The position numbers and the translations under genes are program-made. Positions 10,783 to 18,845 of a stretch of DNA of 64,000 bases are shown here, piece by piece. Source of the DNA: Alistipes sp. (GTDB lineage: Bacteria; Bacteroidota; Bacteroidia; Bacteroidales; Rikenellaceae); contig JAFQHI010000009.1 of assembly GCA_017398045.1 (NCBI GenBank), positions 62,001 to 126,000 of the forward strand. Direction: 5' to 3'. Numbering within the stretch: position 1 is the stretch's first letter; every line of letters starts with the position of its first letter. The notes beneath the pieces were generated by a model. It was given only the letters and a program-made list of their open reading frames with translations. It did no database searches and had not been told where the DNA came from.

Positions 10783-11663
10783 CGTTGCTTGAAAAGTTTA
10801 ATGAGTTCGGCCACATAATCCTCGTCGGTGGAGATTTCGGCCGTGTCGATACGGTTGTGTTTCAGCGTCTGGAGAATCTCTTCACTGCGCTTACGCCACG
10901 CCTCGGCATAGTGTTCCCGCACCTTGCGTGACGAGGTATCGACCCACACCTTGCGGTCGGTCTCGGCATCGCGCAGCTCGACAATACCCACATCGGGCAG
11001 CTCCTTTTCGCGCGGGTCGATGATACGGATACCCACCAAATCGTGCTTGCCACGGGCAATTTTGAGGGCATCGTCCAGCGGCTCGGCATCACGCGAGGAG
11101 TCCAAGAAGTCCGAGAGGATGAAGGTCGTGCAGCGTTTCTTATTGACATTCGTCAGGAAACGAATCGGCTCCGAAAGGCAGGTGCGACGCGATTCGGGTT
11201 CGAACCCAATCAATTCGCGGATGATGGTCAGGATGTGGCTGCGCCCCTTCTTCGGAGGGATGAACTTTTCGACCTTGTCCGAGAAGAAGATGCACCCCAC
11301 CTTGTCGTTGTTCTGCGCAGCCGAGAAGGCCAAGACGGCGGCAATCTCGGTCATAATGCTGCGCTTGAGTCTGTCGGTCGAACCGAACTCGCCCGATGCC
11401 GACACATCAAGCAGGAGCATCATCGTCAGCTCGCGCTCCTCCTCATAGACCTTGATATGGGGCTTCGTCGAGCGGGCCGTGACATTCCAGTCGATATCGC
11501 GCACATCGTCACCGGCACGGTACTCCCTCACCTCGGAAAACGACATACCGCGTCCGCGGAAAGCCGTGTGGTACTTTCCGGCGAAGATTTCGTTCGACAG
11601 ACCGCGAGTTTTAATCTCAATCTTGCGAACGCGCTTCAGGATATCGTTCTCGTTGTCGCGCAT
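10779..11663 (-). CDS. DUF58 (VWA-like) protein of the MoxR operon
   Basis: A 294-residue cytoplasmic protein with the DUF58 signature at about 38-62 (SFSEVREYRAGDDVRDIDWN) and a degenerate VWA fold whose MIDAS reads DVSASG (about 84-89). DUF58 proteins pair with MoxR ATPases and VWA proteins. Its start codon shares one base with the moxR stop (TAATG), and its end overlaps the next gene by 4 nt, a tightly coupled chain of three genes. Confidence 0.88.
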   Translation of the reverse strand: MRDNENDILKRVRKIEIKTRGLSNEIFAGKYHTAFRGRGMSFSEVREYRAGDDVRDIDWNVTARSTKPHIKVYEEERELTMMLLLDVSASGEFGSTDRLKRSIMTEIAAVLAFSAAQNNDKVGCIFFSDKVEKFIPPKKGRSHILTIIRELIGFEPESRRTCLSEPIRFLTNVNKKRCTTFILSDFLDSSRDAEPLDDALKIARGKHDLVGIRIIDPREKELPDVGIVELRDAETDRKVWVDTSSRKVREHYAEAWRKRSEEILQTLKHNRIDTAEISTDEDYVAELIKLFKQR

Positions 11664-12661
11664 TAGGGAACAATTACGTTGTTCAAAATATCGGTGATAA
11701 TCTCCTCCGAGGTGATGTTCTCGGCCTCGGCCTCATACGTCAGGCCGATGCGGTGACGCAAGACATCGTGGCAGACGGCACGCACATCCTCCGGAATCAC
11801 ATAACCGCGACGACGGATGAAGGCATAGGCGCGAGCAGCCTTTGCCAGCGAAATCGATGCACGGGGCGAACCACCGTAAGCGATGAGCGACTGCAAACGG
11901 TCGAGGTTGTACTCCTTCGGTTCGCGCGTAGCGAAGATGATATCGACGATGTACTTCTCAATCTTCTCGTCCATATAGACATCCTCCACCACCTTGCGGG
12001 CCTTAACGATATCCTCGGGCGTAATCACCTTCTCGACCTCCGGCATACCGGCACCCGAGAGGTTCATGCGCACAATATCGCGCTCCTCCTGCTTCTTGGG
12101 ATAGGAGATTTTGGCCTTGAGCATAAAACGGTCCACCTGTGCCTCGGGCAGCGGATAGGTACCCTCCTGCTCCAAGGGATTCTGCGTAGCCAGCACCAGG
12201 AAGGGCTGGGGCAGCGGGTAGGTCTCGTCGCCGATGGTCACCTGACGCTCCTGCATCGCCTCCAGAAGGGCCGACTGCACCTTGGCCGGTGAGCGGTTAA
12301 TCTCATCCGCCAGGACAAAGTTGGCAAATACGGGACCCTTCTTCACGATGAAGTCCTCCGACTTCTGCGAATAAATCAGCGTACCCAGCAAATCGGCCGG
12401 CAAGAGGTCGGGGGTAAACTGGATGCGCGAGAAGTTGGCATCCACGGCCTTCGCCAAGGTCGTGATGGCGAGCGTTTTGGCCAGACCCGGCACACCCTCT
12501 AAAAGGATGTGACCATTCGACAAGAGGCCGATTAAGAGCGTATCGACAAGGTGCTGCTGACCGACGATGACCTTTCCCATCTCCTGACGCAGGGTATCGA
12601 CAAAGACCGATTCGCGCTCGATTCGCTCGTTAAGTTCCTTGATGTTAATGACTTCAGCCAT
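11663..12661 (-). CDS. MoxR-family AAA+ ATPase
   Basis: A 332-residue AAA+ ATPase, first gene of the Bat operon. Walker A is EGVPGLAKT (about 54-62), Walker B/sensor segment LADEINRSPAKVQSALLEAM (about 115-134), arginine finger in VDRFMLK; the lid domain follows. MoxR ATPases act as chaperone-like remodelers of VWA proteins encoded next to them, as here. The ATG at 12661 gives the standard MAEVINIKELNER start. Upstream on the minus strand is A/T-rich without a clear consensus promoter, then the tandem repeat. Confidence 0.92.
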   Translation of the reverse strand: MAEVINIKELNERIERESVFVDTLRQEMGKVIVGQQHLVDTLLIGLLSNGHILLEGVPGLAKTLAITTLAKAVDANFSRIQFTPDLLPADLLGTLIYSQKSEDFIVKKGPVFANFVLADEINRSPAKVQSALLEAMQERQVTIGDETYPLPQPFLVLATQNPLEQEGTYPLPEAQVDRFMLKAKISYPKKQEERDIVRMNLSGAGMPEVEKVITPEDIVKARKVVEDVYMDEKIEKYIVDIIFATREPKEYNLDRLQSLIAYGGSPRASISLAKAARAYAFIRRRGYVIPEDVRAVCHDVLRHRIGLTYEAEAENITSEEIITDILNNVIVP

Positions 12662-12715
12662 AGTAATTCTAATTTTTGTTATCTTTTGTTTATCGTTATT
12701 TTTCTACTTTACGTT

Positions 12716-13091
12716 TCCTCGTCGCCTTGGCGACGTTTGCAGATTTTACCCACCCCCAAACCCCCGCCTTGGGCAGGGGCTTGGTCGCTTCGCTCCCCGT
12801 GGGACGCTGCGCACCGAGATTTTTCCGTGACATTAAAAAAATAGTTCACAGGCAATCTGCTCCTTCTATGTCTCCTCGTCGCCTTTGGCGACGTTTGCAG
12901 ATTTTACCCACCCCTTCGTTGATTGCAAACTCAACACAAACGCGGTTTTTAAACCGCCCCGCCTTGGGCAGGGGCTTGGTCGCTTCGCTCCCCGTGGGAC
13001 GCTGCGCACCGAGATTTTTCCGTGACATCAAAAAAAACAGTTCACAGGCAATCTGCTCCTTCTACGTCTCCTCGTCGCCTCCGGCGACACC
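12716..13091. repeat. Tandem direct repeat (units of 157 and 196 bp plus a partial)
   Basis: Each unit begins TCCTCGTCGCC at 12716, 12873 and 13069. Units 1 and 2 share GACGTTTGCAG, a CTTGGTCGCTTCGCTCC block, TGCGCACCGAG and GGCAATCTGCTCC almost base for base; unit 2 carries an extra ~39 bp around 12914-12955, and unit 3 stops after ~20 bp. It fills most of the 616-bp gap between the divergent moxR and uvrD genes. Frames through it have no coding character. Confidence 0.85.
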
Positions 13092-13247
13092 TTCGGTGAA
13101 ACGTATGAATTTGCAAATTTATTGTAAAAATCAGAGAAAATCAAAAATTTATTCGGCCACGCCCCCTGCACCCCCTTTTCATCGCCCTTTCTGCCGTCAT
13201 CGACTAATTTTTAATTTTCAATCCTTAATTTTTAATCGGGAAAAGCG

Positions 13248-13255
13248 TATCTTTG
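13248..13255 (+). promoter_or_regulatory. -7 element of uvrD promoter
   Basis: TATCTTTG, 22 bp before the ATG; no good TTG at the expected upstream distance, so only the -7 element is called. Confidence 0.55.
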
Positions 13256-13277
13256 TTTCCCAAACGAAACGAAACGT

Positions 13278-15803
13278 ATGCAATCCGAGATATTAAAAGG
13301 TTTGAGCGAGGCGCAACGTGCTGCTGTTGTGAACTTTGAGCATCCGTCACTCATCATTGCCGGTGCCGGTTCGGGCAAGACACGTGTGCTGACTTCGCGC
13401 ATTGCCTACATGATTGAACAAGGCGTGAAGCCGTGGCAAATTCTTGCCCTCACGTTTACGAACAAGGCGGCTGCCGAGATGCGCGAGCGTATCGAACGGA
13501 TGGTGGGCGACGGGAGTCGCTATATCCGCATGGGTACGTTCCACTCCGTCTTTTCGCGCATCCTGCGTGAAAATGCCGAGCGCATCGGCTACCCCACCTC
13601 GTTTACCATCTACGAGCCGAACGACGTAAAGAGCCTGCTGAAGACCATCATCAAGGAGATGCAGCTCCCGGACGACAAGTACAAACCCAACGTCATCGCT
13701 TCGCGTATCTCGATGGCCAAAAATGCCCTCATCACCCCGGGTGCTTACCTGGCCAAAACTATCTACGCCACCGAGGACCGACAGGCACAAATCCCCGAGT
13801 TTGGCCACATCTACAACGAGTATTGCCGTCGTTGCAAGCACAACGGTGCGATGGATTTCGACGATTTGTTGTTGCAGACCAATATCCTGCTGAAGGATTG
13901 CCCCGATGTGCTGGCCAAATACCAGGAGCAGTTCCAATACATCCTCGTGGATGAGTACCAGGACACGAACTATGCCCAATACATCATCATCCGCCGCCTC
14001 TCGCAGCTCCACGGTCGGGTCTGTGTCGTAGGCGACGATGCGCAGTCGATTTACTCGTTCCGCGGAGCCAAAATCGAGAACATCCTCTCGTTCCGCAACG
14101 ACTACCCCGCGGCACAGGTCTTCAAGCTCGAACAGAACTACCGCTCGACCCGCACCATTGTCAATGCGGCCAACTCGATTATCAAGAAGAATGCGCGTCA
14201 GTTGGAGAAGACCTGCTTTTCGCAGGGTGACGAGGGCGAGAAGATTCGCATCCTGAAGGCCTACACCGACCGCGAGGAGGCCGAAATGGTGGTGGGCGAT
14301 TTGCGGGACAAGCTACGCGAGACGGGCGACCGATGGTCCGAGGCGGTGATTCTCTACCGCACGAACAACCAATCGGCCGTCCTGGAGGATAACCTCCGTC
14401 GCCGTGGTATTCCTTACCGCATCTACAAGGGTTCGTCGTTCTACGACCACAAGGAGATTCGCGACCTGATGGGTTACATCCGCCTGGTGATTAACCCGCG
14501 CGACGACGAGGCCTTCAAACGCATCGTGAACTACCCCGCCCGTGGCATCGGTGACACGACCGTCGAGCGCATCGCCCAGCTTGCCGCTGCGCGTCAAACC
14601 TCGATGTGGGAGGCGGTGGACCAACTCATCGAAGAGCCGGCCGAAGATGCCGTTACCCGCGCCATTGTCCGCAAGGTCAAGGAGTTCGTCGGTTTGATAC
14701 GCTCCCTCTCGCTGGCACGTACCACGATGGGACTCTACGACTTCGGTCTGGAGATTGCCAACAAATCGGGCATCCTGCCCCTCTATCGCCAAGACAACTC
14801 GCCCGAGAACGCCTCGGCCCTTTCGAACATCGAGGAGCTGTTGAACTCGATGCAGGAGTTCAAAGAGCGTGTCGATGCCGAGATTCGTGGCGGTGAACGC
14901 GAAGCGGAGGAGGAGGCGACCATCGAGGAGTGGTTGCAGGGGGTGATGCTGATGACCGACATGGATTCCGACGACCCCGACGACCAAAACAAGGTGACAC
15001 TCATGACCGTCCATTCGGCCAAGGGGTTGGAGTATAAATATGTCTATATCGTGGGGTTGGAGGAGAACCTCTTCCCGTCGATGCGTGCAGCCGAGTCGGC
15101 CGAGGGCATCGAGGAGGAGCGACGCCTCTTCTACGTAGCCCTGACACGCGCCAAATGTGCCGCCACCATCTCCTATGCCGAGATGCGCTTTAAGTGGGGC
15201 AACATGGAGTTCTCGCGTCCGAGCTGTTTCCTGCGCGAAATGGACCCCGCGTATATCGAATCGGAGGTCGATTTCCGGGCCGAGCGGCAACGCCCCGCGC
15301 CAAGCGAAGAGGGGGTACAGGCCATCGACGAGTTGCGTCGTCGCTTCGACTACCGTTTCCAGCAAAAACGGCAGGAGGGGGCGTCGGCAGGCAGTTACGG
15401 ACAGCGCACCGGCTATGGCTCTACATACCCTTCGCGCCCTTCGGATGGCGAATCGGGACGTGTGCAACGCTTCACGCGCCAAAACGACCCCTACCGCAAA
15501 CAAGGCTCTACGAGCTACCCCAACACCCGTACCCAATTCGACGGGCAGGTAAAAAGTGCCATCGATACGCTCAAAGGCGAGCCGCGTCGCCTGGTACGCA
15601 CCGCTTCTGCCCCCACGCCAAGTGCAACCCCTTCGTCGTGTGCGTTTCATGCCGGTGACCGCGTGGAGCATCCCACCTTCGGACGGGGTGAGATTATGCG
15701 CATCGAGCAGGCCAATGGCGATTGGAAACTGGTGGTCGAATTCCCCAACGTGGGGCAGCAGAAGACGCTGCTGGCTAAATTTGCAAAACTCAGAAAATTA
15801 TAG
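13278..15803 (+). CDS. uvrD: UvrD/PcrA-type superfamily 1 DNA helicase
   Basis: An 841-residue 3'-5' helicase of repair and replication-fork clearance. Motifs in order: Q-motif GLSEAQRAAV, Walker A AGAGSGKT (about 29-36), motif Ia LTFTNKAAAEM, motif II VDEYQDTN (about 228-235), motif III GDDAQSIYSFRGA, motif IV NYRSTRTI, motif V VMTVHSAKGLEY (reads LMTVHSAKGLE), motif VI LFYVALTRAK. The last ~50 residues (HPTFGRGEIMRIE) form the PcrA-type C-terminal tudor domain, so PcrA is an equally valid name. It is followed 2 bp later by nth. Confidence 0.96.
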   Translation: MQSEILKGLSEAQRAAVVNFEHPSLIIAGAGSGKTRVLTSRIAYMIEQGVKPWQILALTFTNKAAAEMRERIERMVGDGSRYIRMGTFHSVFSRILRENAERIGYPTSFTIYEPNDVKSLLKTIIKEMQLPDDKYKPNVIASRISMAKNALITPGAYLAKTIYATEDRQAQIPEFGHIYNEYCRRCKHNGAMDFDDLLLQTNILLKDCPDVLAKYQEQFQYILVDEYQDTNYAQYIIIRRLSQLHGRVCVVGDDAQSIYSFRGAKIENILSFRNDYPAAQVFKLEQNYRSTRTIVNAANSIIKKNARQLEKTCFSQGDEGEKIRILKAYTDREEAEMVVGDLRDKLRETGDRWSEAVILYRTNNQSAVLEDNLRRRGIPYRIYKGSSFYDHKEIRDLMGYIRLVINPRDDEAFKRIVNYPARGIGDTTVERIAQLAAARQTSMWEAVDQLIEEPAEDAVTRAIVRKVKEFVGLIRSLSLARTTMGLYDFGLEIANKSGILPLYRQDNSPENASALSNIEELLNSMQEFKERVDAEIRGGEREAEEEATIEEWLQGVMLMTDMDSDDPDDQNKVTLMTVHSAKGLEYKYVYIVGLEENLFPSMRAAESAEGIEEERRLFYVALTRAKCAATISYAEMRFKWGNMEFSRPSCFLREMDPAYIESEVDFRAERQRPAPSEEGVQAIDELRRRFDYRFQQKRQEGASAGSYGQRTGYGSTYPSRPSDGESGRVQRFTRQNDPYRKQGSTSYPNTRTQFDGQVKSAIDTLKGEPRRLVRTASAPTPSATPSSCAFHAGDRVEHPTFGRGEIMRIEQANGDWKLVVEFPNVGQQKTLLAKFAKLRKL

Positions 15804-15805
15804 CT

Positions 15806-16462
15806 ATGACCCTTCAAGAACGATACGCCGGCATCATCGCCTACTTTCAGCGCGAGATGCCCTCGGCCGAGAGTGAGCTGCACTTCGAAAATCCCTGGCA
15901 GTTGCTGGTGGCTGTGGTGCTTTCGGCCCAATGCACCGACAAGCGAGTCAATATGACCACCCCCGCCCTCTTTGAGGCCTTCCCGACGCCCGAAAAGATG
16001 GCGATGGCGACCGCCGAGGAGATTTTCCCCTACATCCGCTCCATCTCCTACCCCAACAACAAGGCCAAGCACCTGGCTGCCGCCGCGCGTATGCTTGTCG
16101 AGGAGTTCGGGGGCGAGGTCCCCGACGATTTGGAGCAGTTGCAACGCCTGCCGGGCGTAGGGCGCAAAACGGCCAACGTGTTGGGTGCCGTGCTGTGGCA
16201 ACGGGAGGTGATGCCGGTCGATACACACGTCTTCCGCGTAGCGGAGCGCATCGGCCTCACGTACCACTCGAAGACCCCGCTTCAGACCGAAAAGACCCTC
16301 TCGAAACACATCCCGGGCCACCTGCTTCCCGTGGCGCACCATTGGCTCATCCTGCATGGTCGATACACCTGCATCGCCCGCAACCCCAGATGCGAAAAGT
16401 GCGGCATCACACCGTGGTGCAGAGCGTTTGAGAAGAGGAAAGAGGAGAGAGGAGAGAGATAA
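15806..16462 (+). CDS. nth: Endonuclease III
   Basis: A 218-residue DNA glycosylase/AP lyase for oxidised pyrimidines. The helix-hairpin-helix LPGVGRKTANVL (about 114-125) holds the catalytic Lys, VDTHVFRV the catalytic Asp, and the C-terminus the four-cysteine iron-sulphur loop with spacing C-X6-C-X2-C-X5-C. It follows uvrD by 2 bp, a DNA-repair pair. The last ~10 residues (EKRKEERGER) are encoded by GAGGAAAGAGGAGAG-type repeat DNA and go beyond the usual end, so a downstream repeat cassette seems to supply the stop codon. Confidence 0.95.
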   Translation: MTLQERYAGIIAYFQREMPSAESELHFENPWQLLVAVVLSAQCTDKRVNMTTPALFEAFPTPEKMAMATAEEIFPYIRSISYPNNKAKHLAAAARMLVEEFGGEVPDDLEQLQRLPGVGRKTANVLGAVLWQREVMPVDTHVFRVAERIGLTYHSKTPLQTEKTLSKHIPGHLLPVAHHWLILHGRYTCIARNPRCEKCGITPWCRAFEKRKEERGER

Positions 16463-16735
16463 CTTTGCGATTAAGGCGAGCGCACACGCTTGCGTGATGC
16501 CGAGCCGGAGCAAAGTCAAGCCACCGAAGGTGGGTTAAAGAGAGTTGAGAGTTGAGAGTTGAAAGTTGAAAGTTGAAAGTTAAAAAGTTCCTTTTCCGCC
16601 CTTACCGCCCTTACCGCCTTTCTCGCCTTTCTCGCCTTTTCCGCCCTTAAGTACCCTTAAGCTCCCTTAAGTTCCCTTAAGTACCCTTAAGCTCCCTTAA
16701 GCTCCCTTAAGCCCCCTTAAGGCACCTTTTCGCCA
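16430..16735. repeat. Composite low-complexity cassette, copy 1
   Basis: Four blocks in order: purine-rich GAGGAAAGAGGAGAG (16430-16461, overlapping the nth 3' end), GAGTTGAGAGTTGAAAGTTG (16541-16588), CCGCCCTTA/TCTCGCCTT (16592-16644) and eight CCCTTAAG palindromes at a 10-bp period (16643-16723). This fills the 371-bp gap between nth and nrnA up to a consensus promoter. Copies 2 and 3 are at 33165-33291 and 39104-39276. Confidence 0.85.
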
Positions 16736-16795
16736 TTCTCGCCCCGCCTGCCGCCCGCCTGCCGCCCGCCCGCTCACCCTTTTTTGCCCCGAATT

Positions 16796-16825
16796 TTGAA
16801 TTTTCAATTATCATTACTACTTTTG
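16796..16825 (+). promoter_or_regulatory. nrnA promoter
   Basis: TTTTG ending at 16798, 19 bp, TACTTTTG at 16818-16825; the ATG lies 8 bp downstream, so the leader would be very short or absent. Confidence 0.7.
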
Positions 16826-16833
16826 TAAGGGTT

Positions 16834-17862
16834 ATGGAGTTCCAACGCGCACATATCGAACAGCTCAAAACGTGGCTCGGAGAGCGACCGATGAAGATTG
16901 TCACCGTGTCGCACACCAACCCCGATGGTGACGCCATCGGCTCGTCGTTGGCGTGGGCCGAGCTATTACGCGGTATGGGGCATACCGTCACGTCGATTGT
17001 TCCGAATCGCCATCCCTACTTCCTGAATTGGATGCCCCACATCAAGGAGATGGTGATTTTCAAATTCGACACCGAGCGTGCGCTGGAGGCGATTCGTGAG
17101 GCCGATATGATTTTCTGTCTCGACTTCAACGCCCTTTCGCGCCTGGAGATTCTGACCGATGCCCTTTCAGAGAACAACCACGCCCGTCGCGTGCTGATTG
17201 ACCACCACCTTTCGCCCGAGGAGGGTTTCGATTTGCTCTTCTCCTTCCCCGAAGCATCAAGCACCTGCTTTTTGGTCTATGAAATCATCGAGGCGATGGT
17301 CGGTGTGGAGCAAATCACCAAAGAGATGGCCGAACTGCTCTATGTCGGCATGATGACCGACACGGGCAACTTCGCCTTCTCGACCCTCACCCCCGAACTC
17401 TTCCGTGCCGTGGCCGTCTTGTTGGAGCGCGGCATCGCCATTCCCGAAATTCACAACAAGGTCTATAACTCCTACACAGCAGGACGCGCCCGTCTCTTCG
17501 GCTATGTCATCAACCGCAAGATGGAGCTGATTCACGGAGGTCGCGTGGCCTATATGTCGCTCAACGAGCAGGAGATGCGCCGCTTCGGTTTTCAGCAGGG
17601 CGACTCCGAGGGATTTGTCAATTACCCGCTGACAATCAAAAAGATGAAGATGTCGGCCATGTTTATCGAGCAGAACGGATTTATCCGCATCTCGTTGCGT
17701 TCGCGCGGCAAGGTCGATGTCAATCTCTTCGCCCGCAAATACTTCAACGGCGGTGGCCACAAGAATGCCGCAGGCGGCAAATCGTTCGACTCGATGGAGG
17801 TAACGCTCCGTCGCTACGAAGAGGCGGTCGAGGAGTTCGCCGCCGAGGGCGGTTTAGGATAA
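16834..17862 (+). CDS. nrnA: NrnA-like DHH phosphoesterase (oligoribonuclease/pAp phosphatase)
   Basis: A 342-residue cytoplasmic enzyme that degrades nanoRNAs and often dephosphorylates pAp. The DHH domain shows SHTNPDGDAIGSS (about 26-38), a metal-binding DFNALSR, the eponymous DHH in LIDHHLSP, and MMTDTGNF; the C-terminal DHHA1 domain ends with the substrate-binding GGGHKNAAGG (about 306-315). Length and motif order fit NrnA. It has its own promoter after the repeat cassette and a strong terminator 9 bp after its stop. Confidence 0.9.
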   Translation: MEFQRAHIEQLKTWLGERPMKIVTVSHTNPDGDAIGSSLAWAELLRGMGHTVTSIVPNRHPYFLNWMPHIKEMVIFKFDTERALEAIREADMIFCLDFNALSRLEILTDALSENNHARRVLIDHHLSPEEGFDLLFSFPEASSTCFLVYEIIEAMVGVEQITKEMAELLYVGMMTDTGNFAFSTLTPELFRAVAVLLERGIAIPEIHNKVYNSYTAGRARLFGYVINRKMELIHGGRVAYMSLNEQEMRRFGFQQGDSEGFVNYPLTIKKMKMSAMFIEQNGFIRISLRSRGKVDVNLFARKYFNGGGHKNAAGGKSFDSMEVTLRRYEEAVEEFAAEGGLG

Positions 17863-17870
17863 AAATAAAA

Positions 17871-17898
17871 AAGAGAGCCACGCAGCTCTCTTTTTTTA
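17871..17898. terminator. Bidirectional terminator between nrnA and the barrel gene
   Basis: AAGAGAGC (17871-17878) pairs with GCTCTCTT (17885-17892), flanked by A-run and T-run, serving two convergent genes. Confidence 0.85.
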
Positions 17899-17923
17899 TT
17901 GCATCGAAATCCGTGTTTAATGC

Positions 17924-18676
17924 CTAAAAGCGGAAACCGAAGTAGAAACGGAAGCCCTCAGTCTTCATCTTCAGCTTGTCGGACGACGTATATTCGATAT
18001 CCTCCTCATACTCGCCTTCTTCACTCTCGATAACGAAGTTCTTATATTTGGCCTTGCCGGTACGGTACTCGCAACCGAACGAAAGGAGCTTCCACGAGAC
18101 CGAAACACCCGGATTAAGCATCGCGGCAAAACCGCCATAGAACTCCTCGTTGCAGTAGATGGCCGAATAGGAGGGGGTTACGCGGAAATAGGCCGAAATC
18201 TTGAGTTTGCCCGTGGGGTTGATGGTAATCGAGGGACCTACCTGCATACCGATTTCGAATTGGTAGGTATCCTTTGCCCAGCTCGGCATATCATCCTCGT
18301 CCTCATAGTACTCATCGTCGTAGCCGTAATCACCACCCTCGAACGTATCGTAGCCGGCAATGTTCACATCGGCCCACGACCAATCCAGACCAAATTTCAC
18401 CACACCACCAATCGGCTTCTTGTGCAGGTAGAAGGTCTTACCCGAGCTAATCGAGAAACCCCAATTGCTCTTAAACTTTGCATCGGGGACATCGGCGAAG
18501 TTCAGCTCCTGATTCACATAACCCAGATTGAGGTAGGTGCGCCTCTTCTTCCAGATGCTGTCGTAATCCTTTTCGATGGTAATGGTCGGCTCGGCCGAAA
18601 CCGGAGCCGGCTGCTCCTGTGCAAAGAGCGAAGTGCTTACTCCGAGGGCAAGCAGTGTAATGACTAATTTTTTCAT
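17924..18676 (-). CDS. Predicted outer-membrane beta-barrel protein
   Basis: A 250-residue protein with signal peptide MKKLVITLLALGVSTSLFAQ, alternating amphipathic strands, and a terminal strand ending in Phe (GFRFYFGFRF), typical of outer-membrane barrels. Two acidic loops (around 118-134, rich in Asp/Glu/Tyr, and around 222-232) may face outward or bind cations. No family recognised and no functional neighbours. It is flanked by terminators on both sides, so it is monocistronic, with a TATATTTG element upstream. Confidence 0.7.
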   Translation of the reverse strand: MKKLVITLLALGVSTSLFAQEQPAPVSAEPTITIEKDYDSIWKKRRTYLNLGYVNQELNFADVPDAKFKSNWGFSISSGKTFYLHKKPIGGVVKFGLDWSWADVNIAGYDTFEGGDYGYDDEYYEDEDDMPSWAKDTYQFEIGMQVGPSITINPTGKLKISAYFRVTPSYSAIYCNEEFYGGFAAMLNPGVSVSWKLLSFGCEYRTGKAKYKNFVIESEEGEYEEDIEYTSSDKLKMKTEGFRFYFGFRF

Positions 18677-18711
18677 AGTTATTTGTTCATGAGATTTGTT
18701 GAATTATAGAA

Positions 18712-18719
18712 CAAATATA
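18712..18719 (-). promoter_or_regulatory. -7 element of the barrel gene
   Basis: TATATTTG on the minus strand, 36 bp before the ATG; the upstream TTG position is poorly matched. Confidence 0.5.
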
Positions 18720-18782
18720 CTATTTTTTTACCAAAACTCACCACAAAAAGGGCTTTTTTTGTCCGAAAAGCATATTCAATCA

Positions 18783-18812
18783 CAAAAAAAAGGGAAGCCA
18801 CTGCTCCCCTTT
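18783..18812 (-). terminator. Terminator of the GH28-cyclophilin transcript
   Basis: Minus strand AAAGGGGAGC-AGTG-GCTTCCCTT followed by a run of eight Ts. Confidence 0.75.
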
Positions 18813-18845
18813 TCATTCCGTGTCGGAACTTTGCATTCTGCTCGG

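Noticed and set aside
11190..11225. GGTTCGAACCC resembling a tRNA T-arm
   Set aside because: It is inside the DUF58 coding frame and no acceptor, D or anticodon arm can be built around it. No tRNA was found in the window.
12676..13296. A 206-codon plus-strand frame across the tandem repeat
   Set aside because: It translates repeat DNA, repeats itself internally, and overlaps the uvrD promoter.
16643..16723. CTTAAG array as a possible CRISPR
   Set aside because: Repeat unit is 8 bp with 2-bp spacers, far below CRISPR dimensions, and no cas gene is near.
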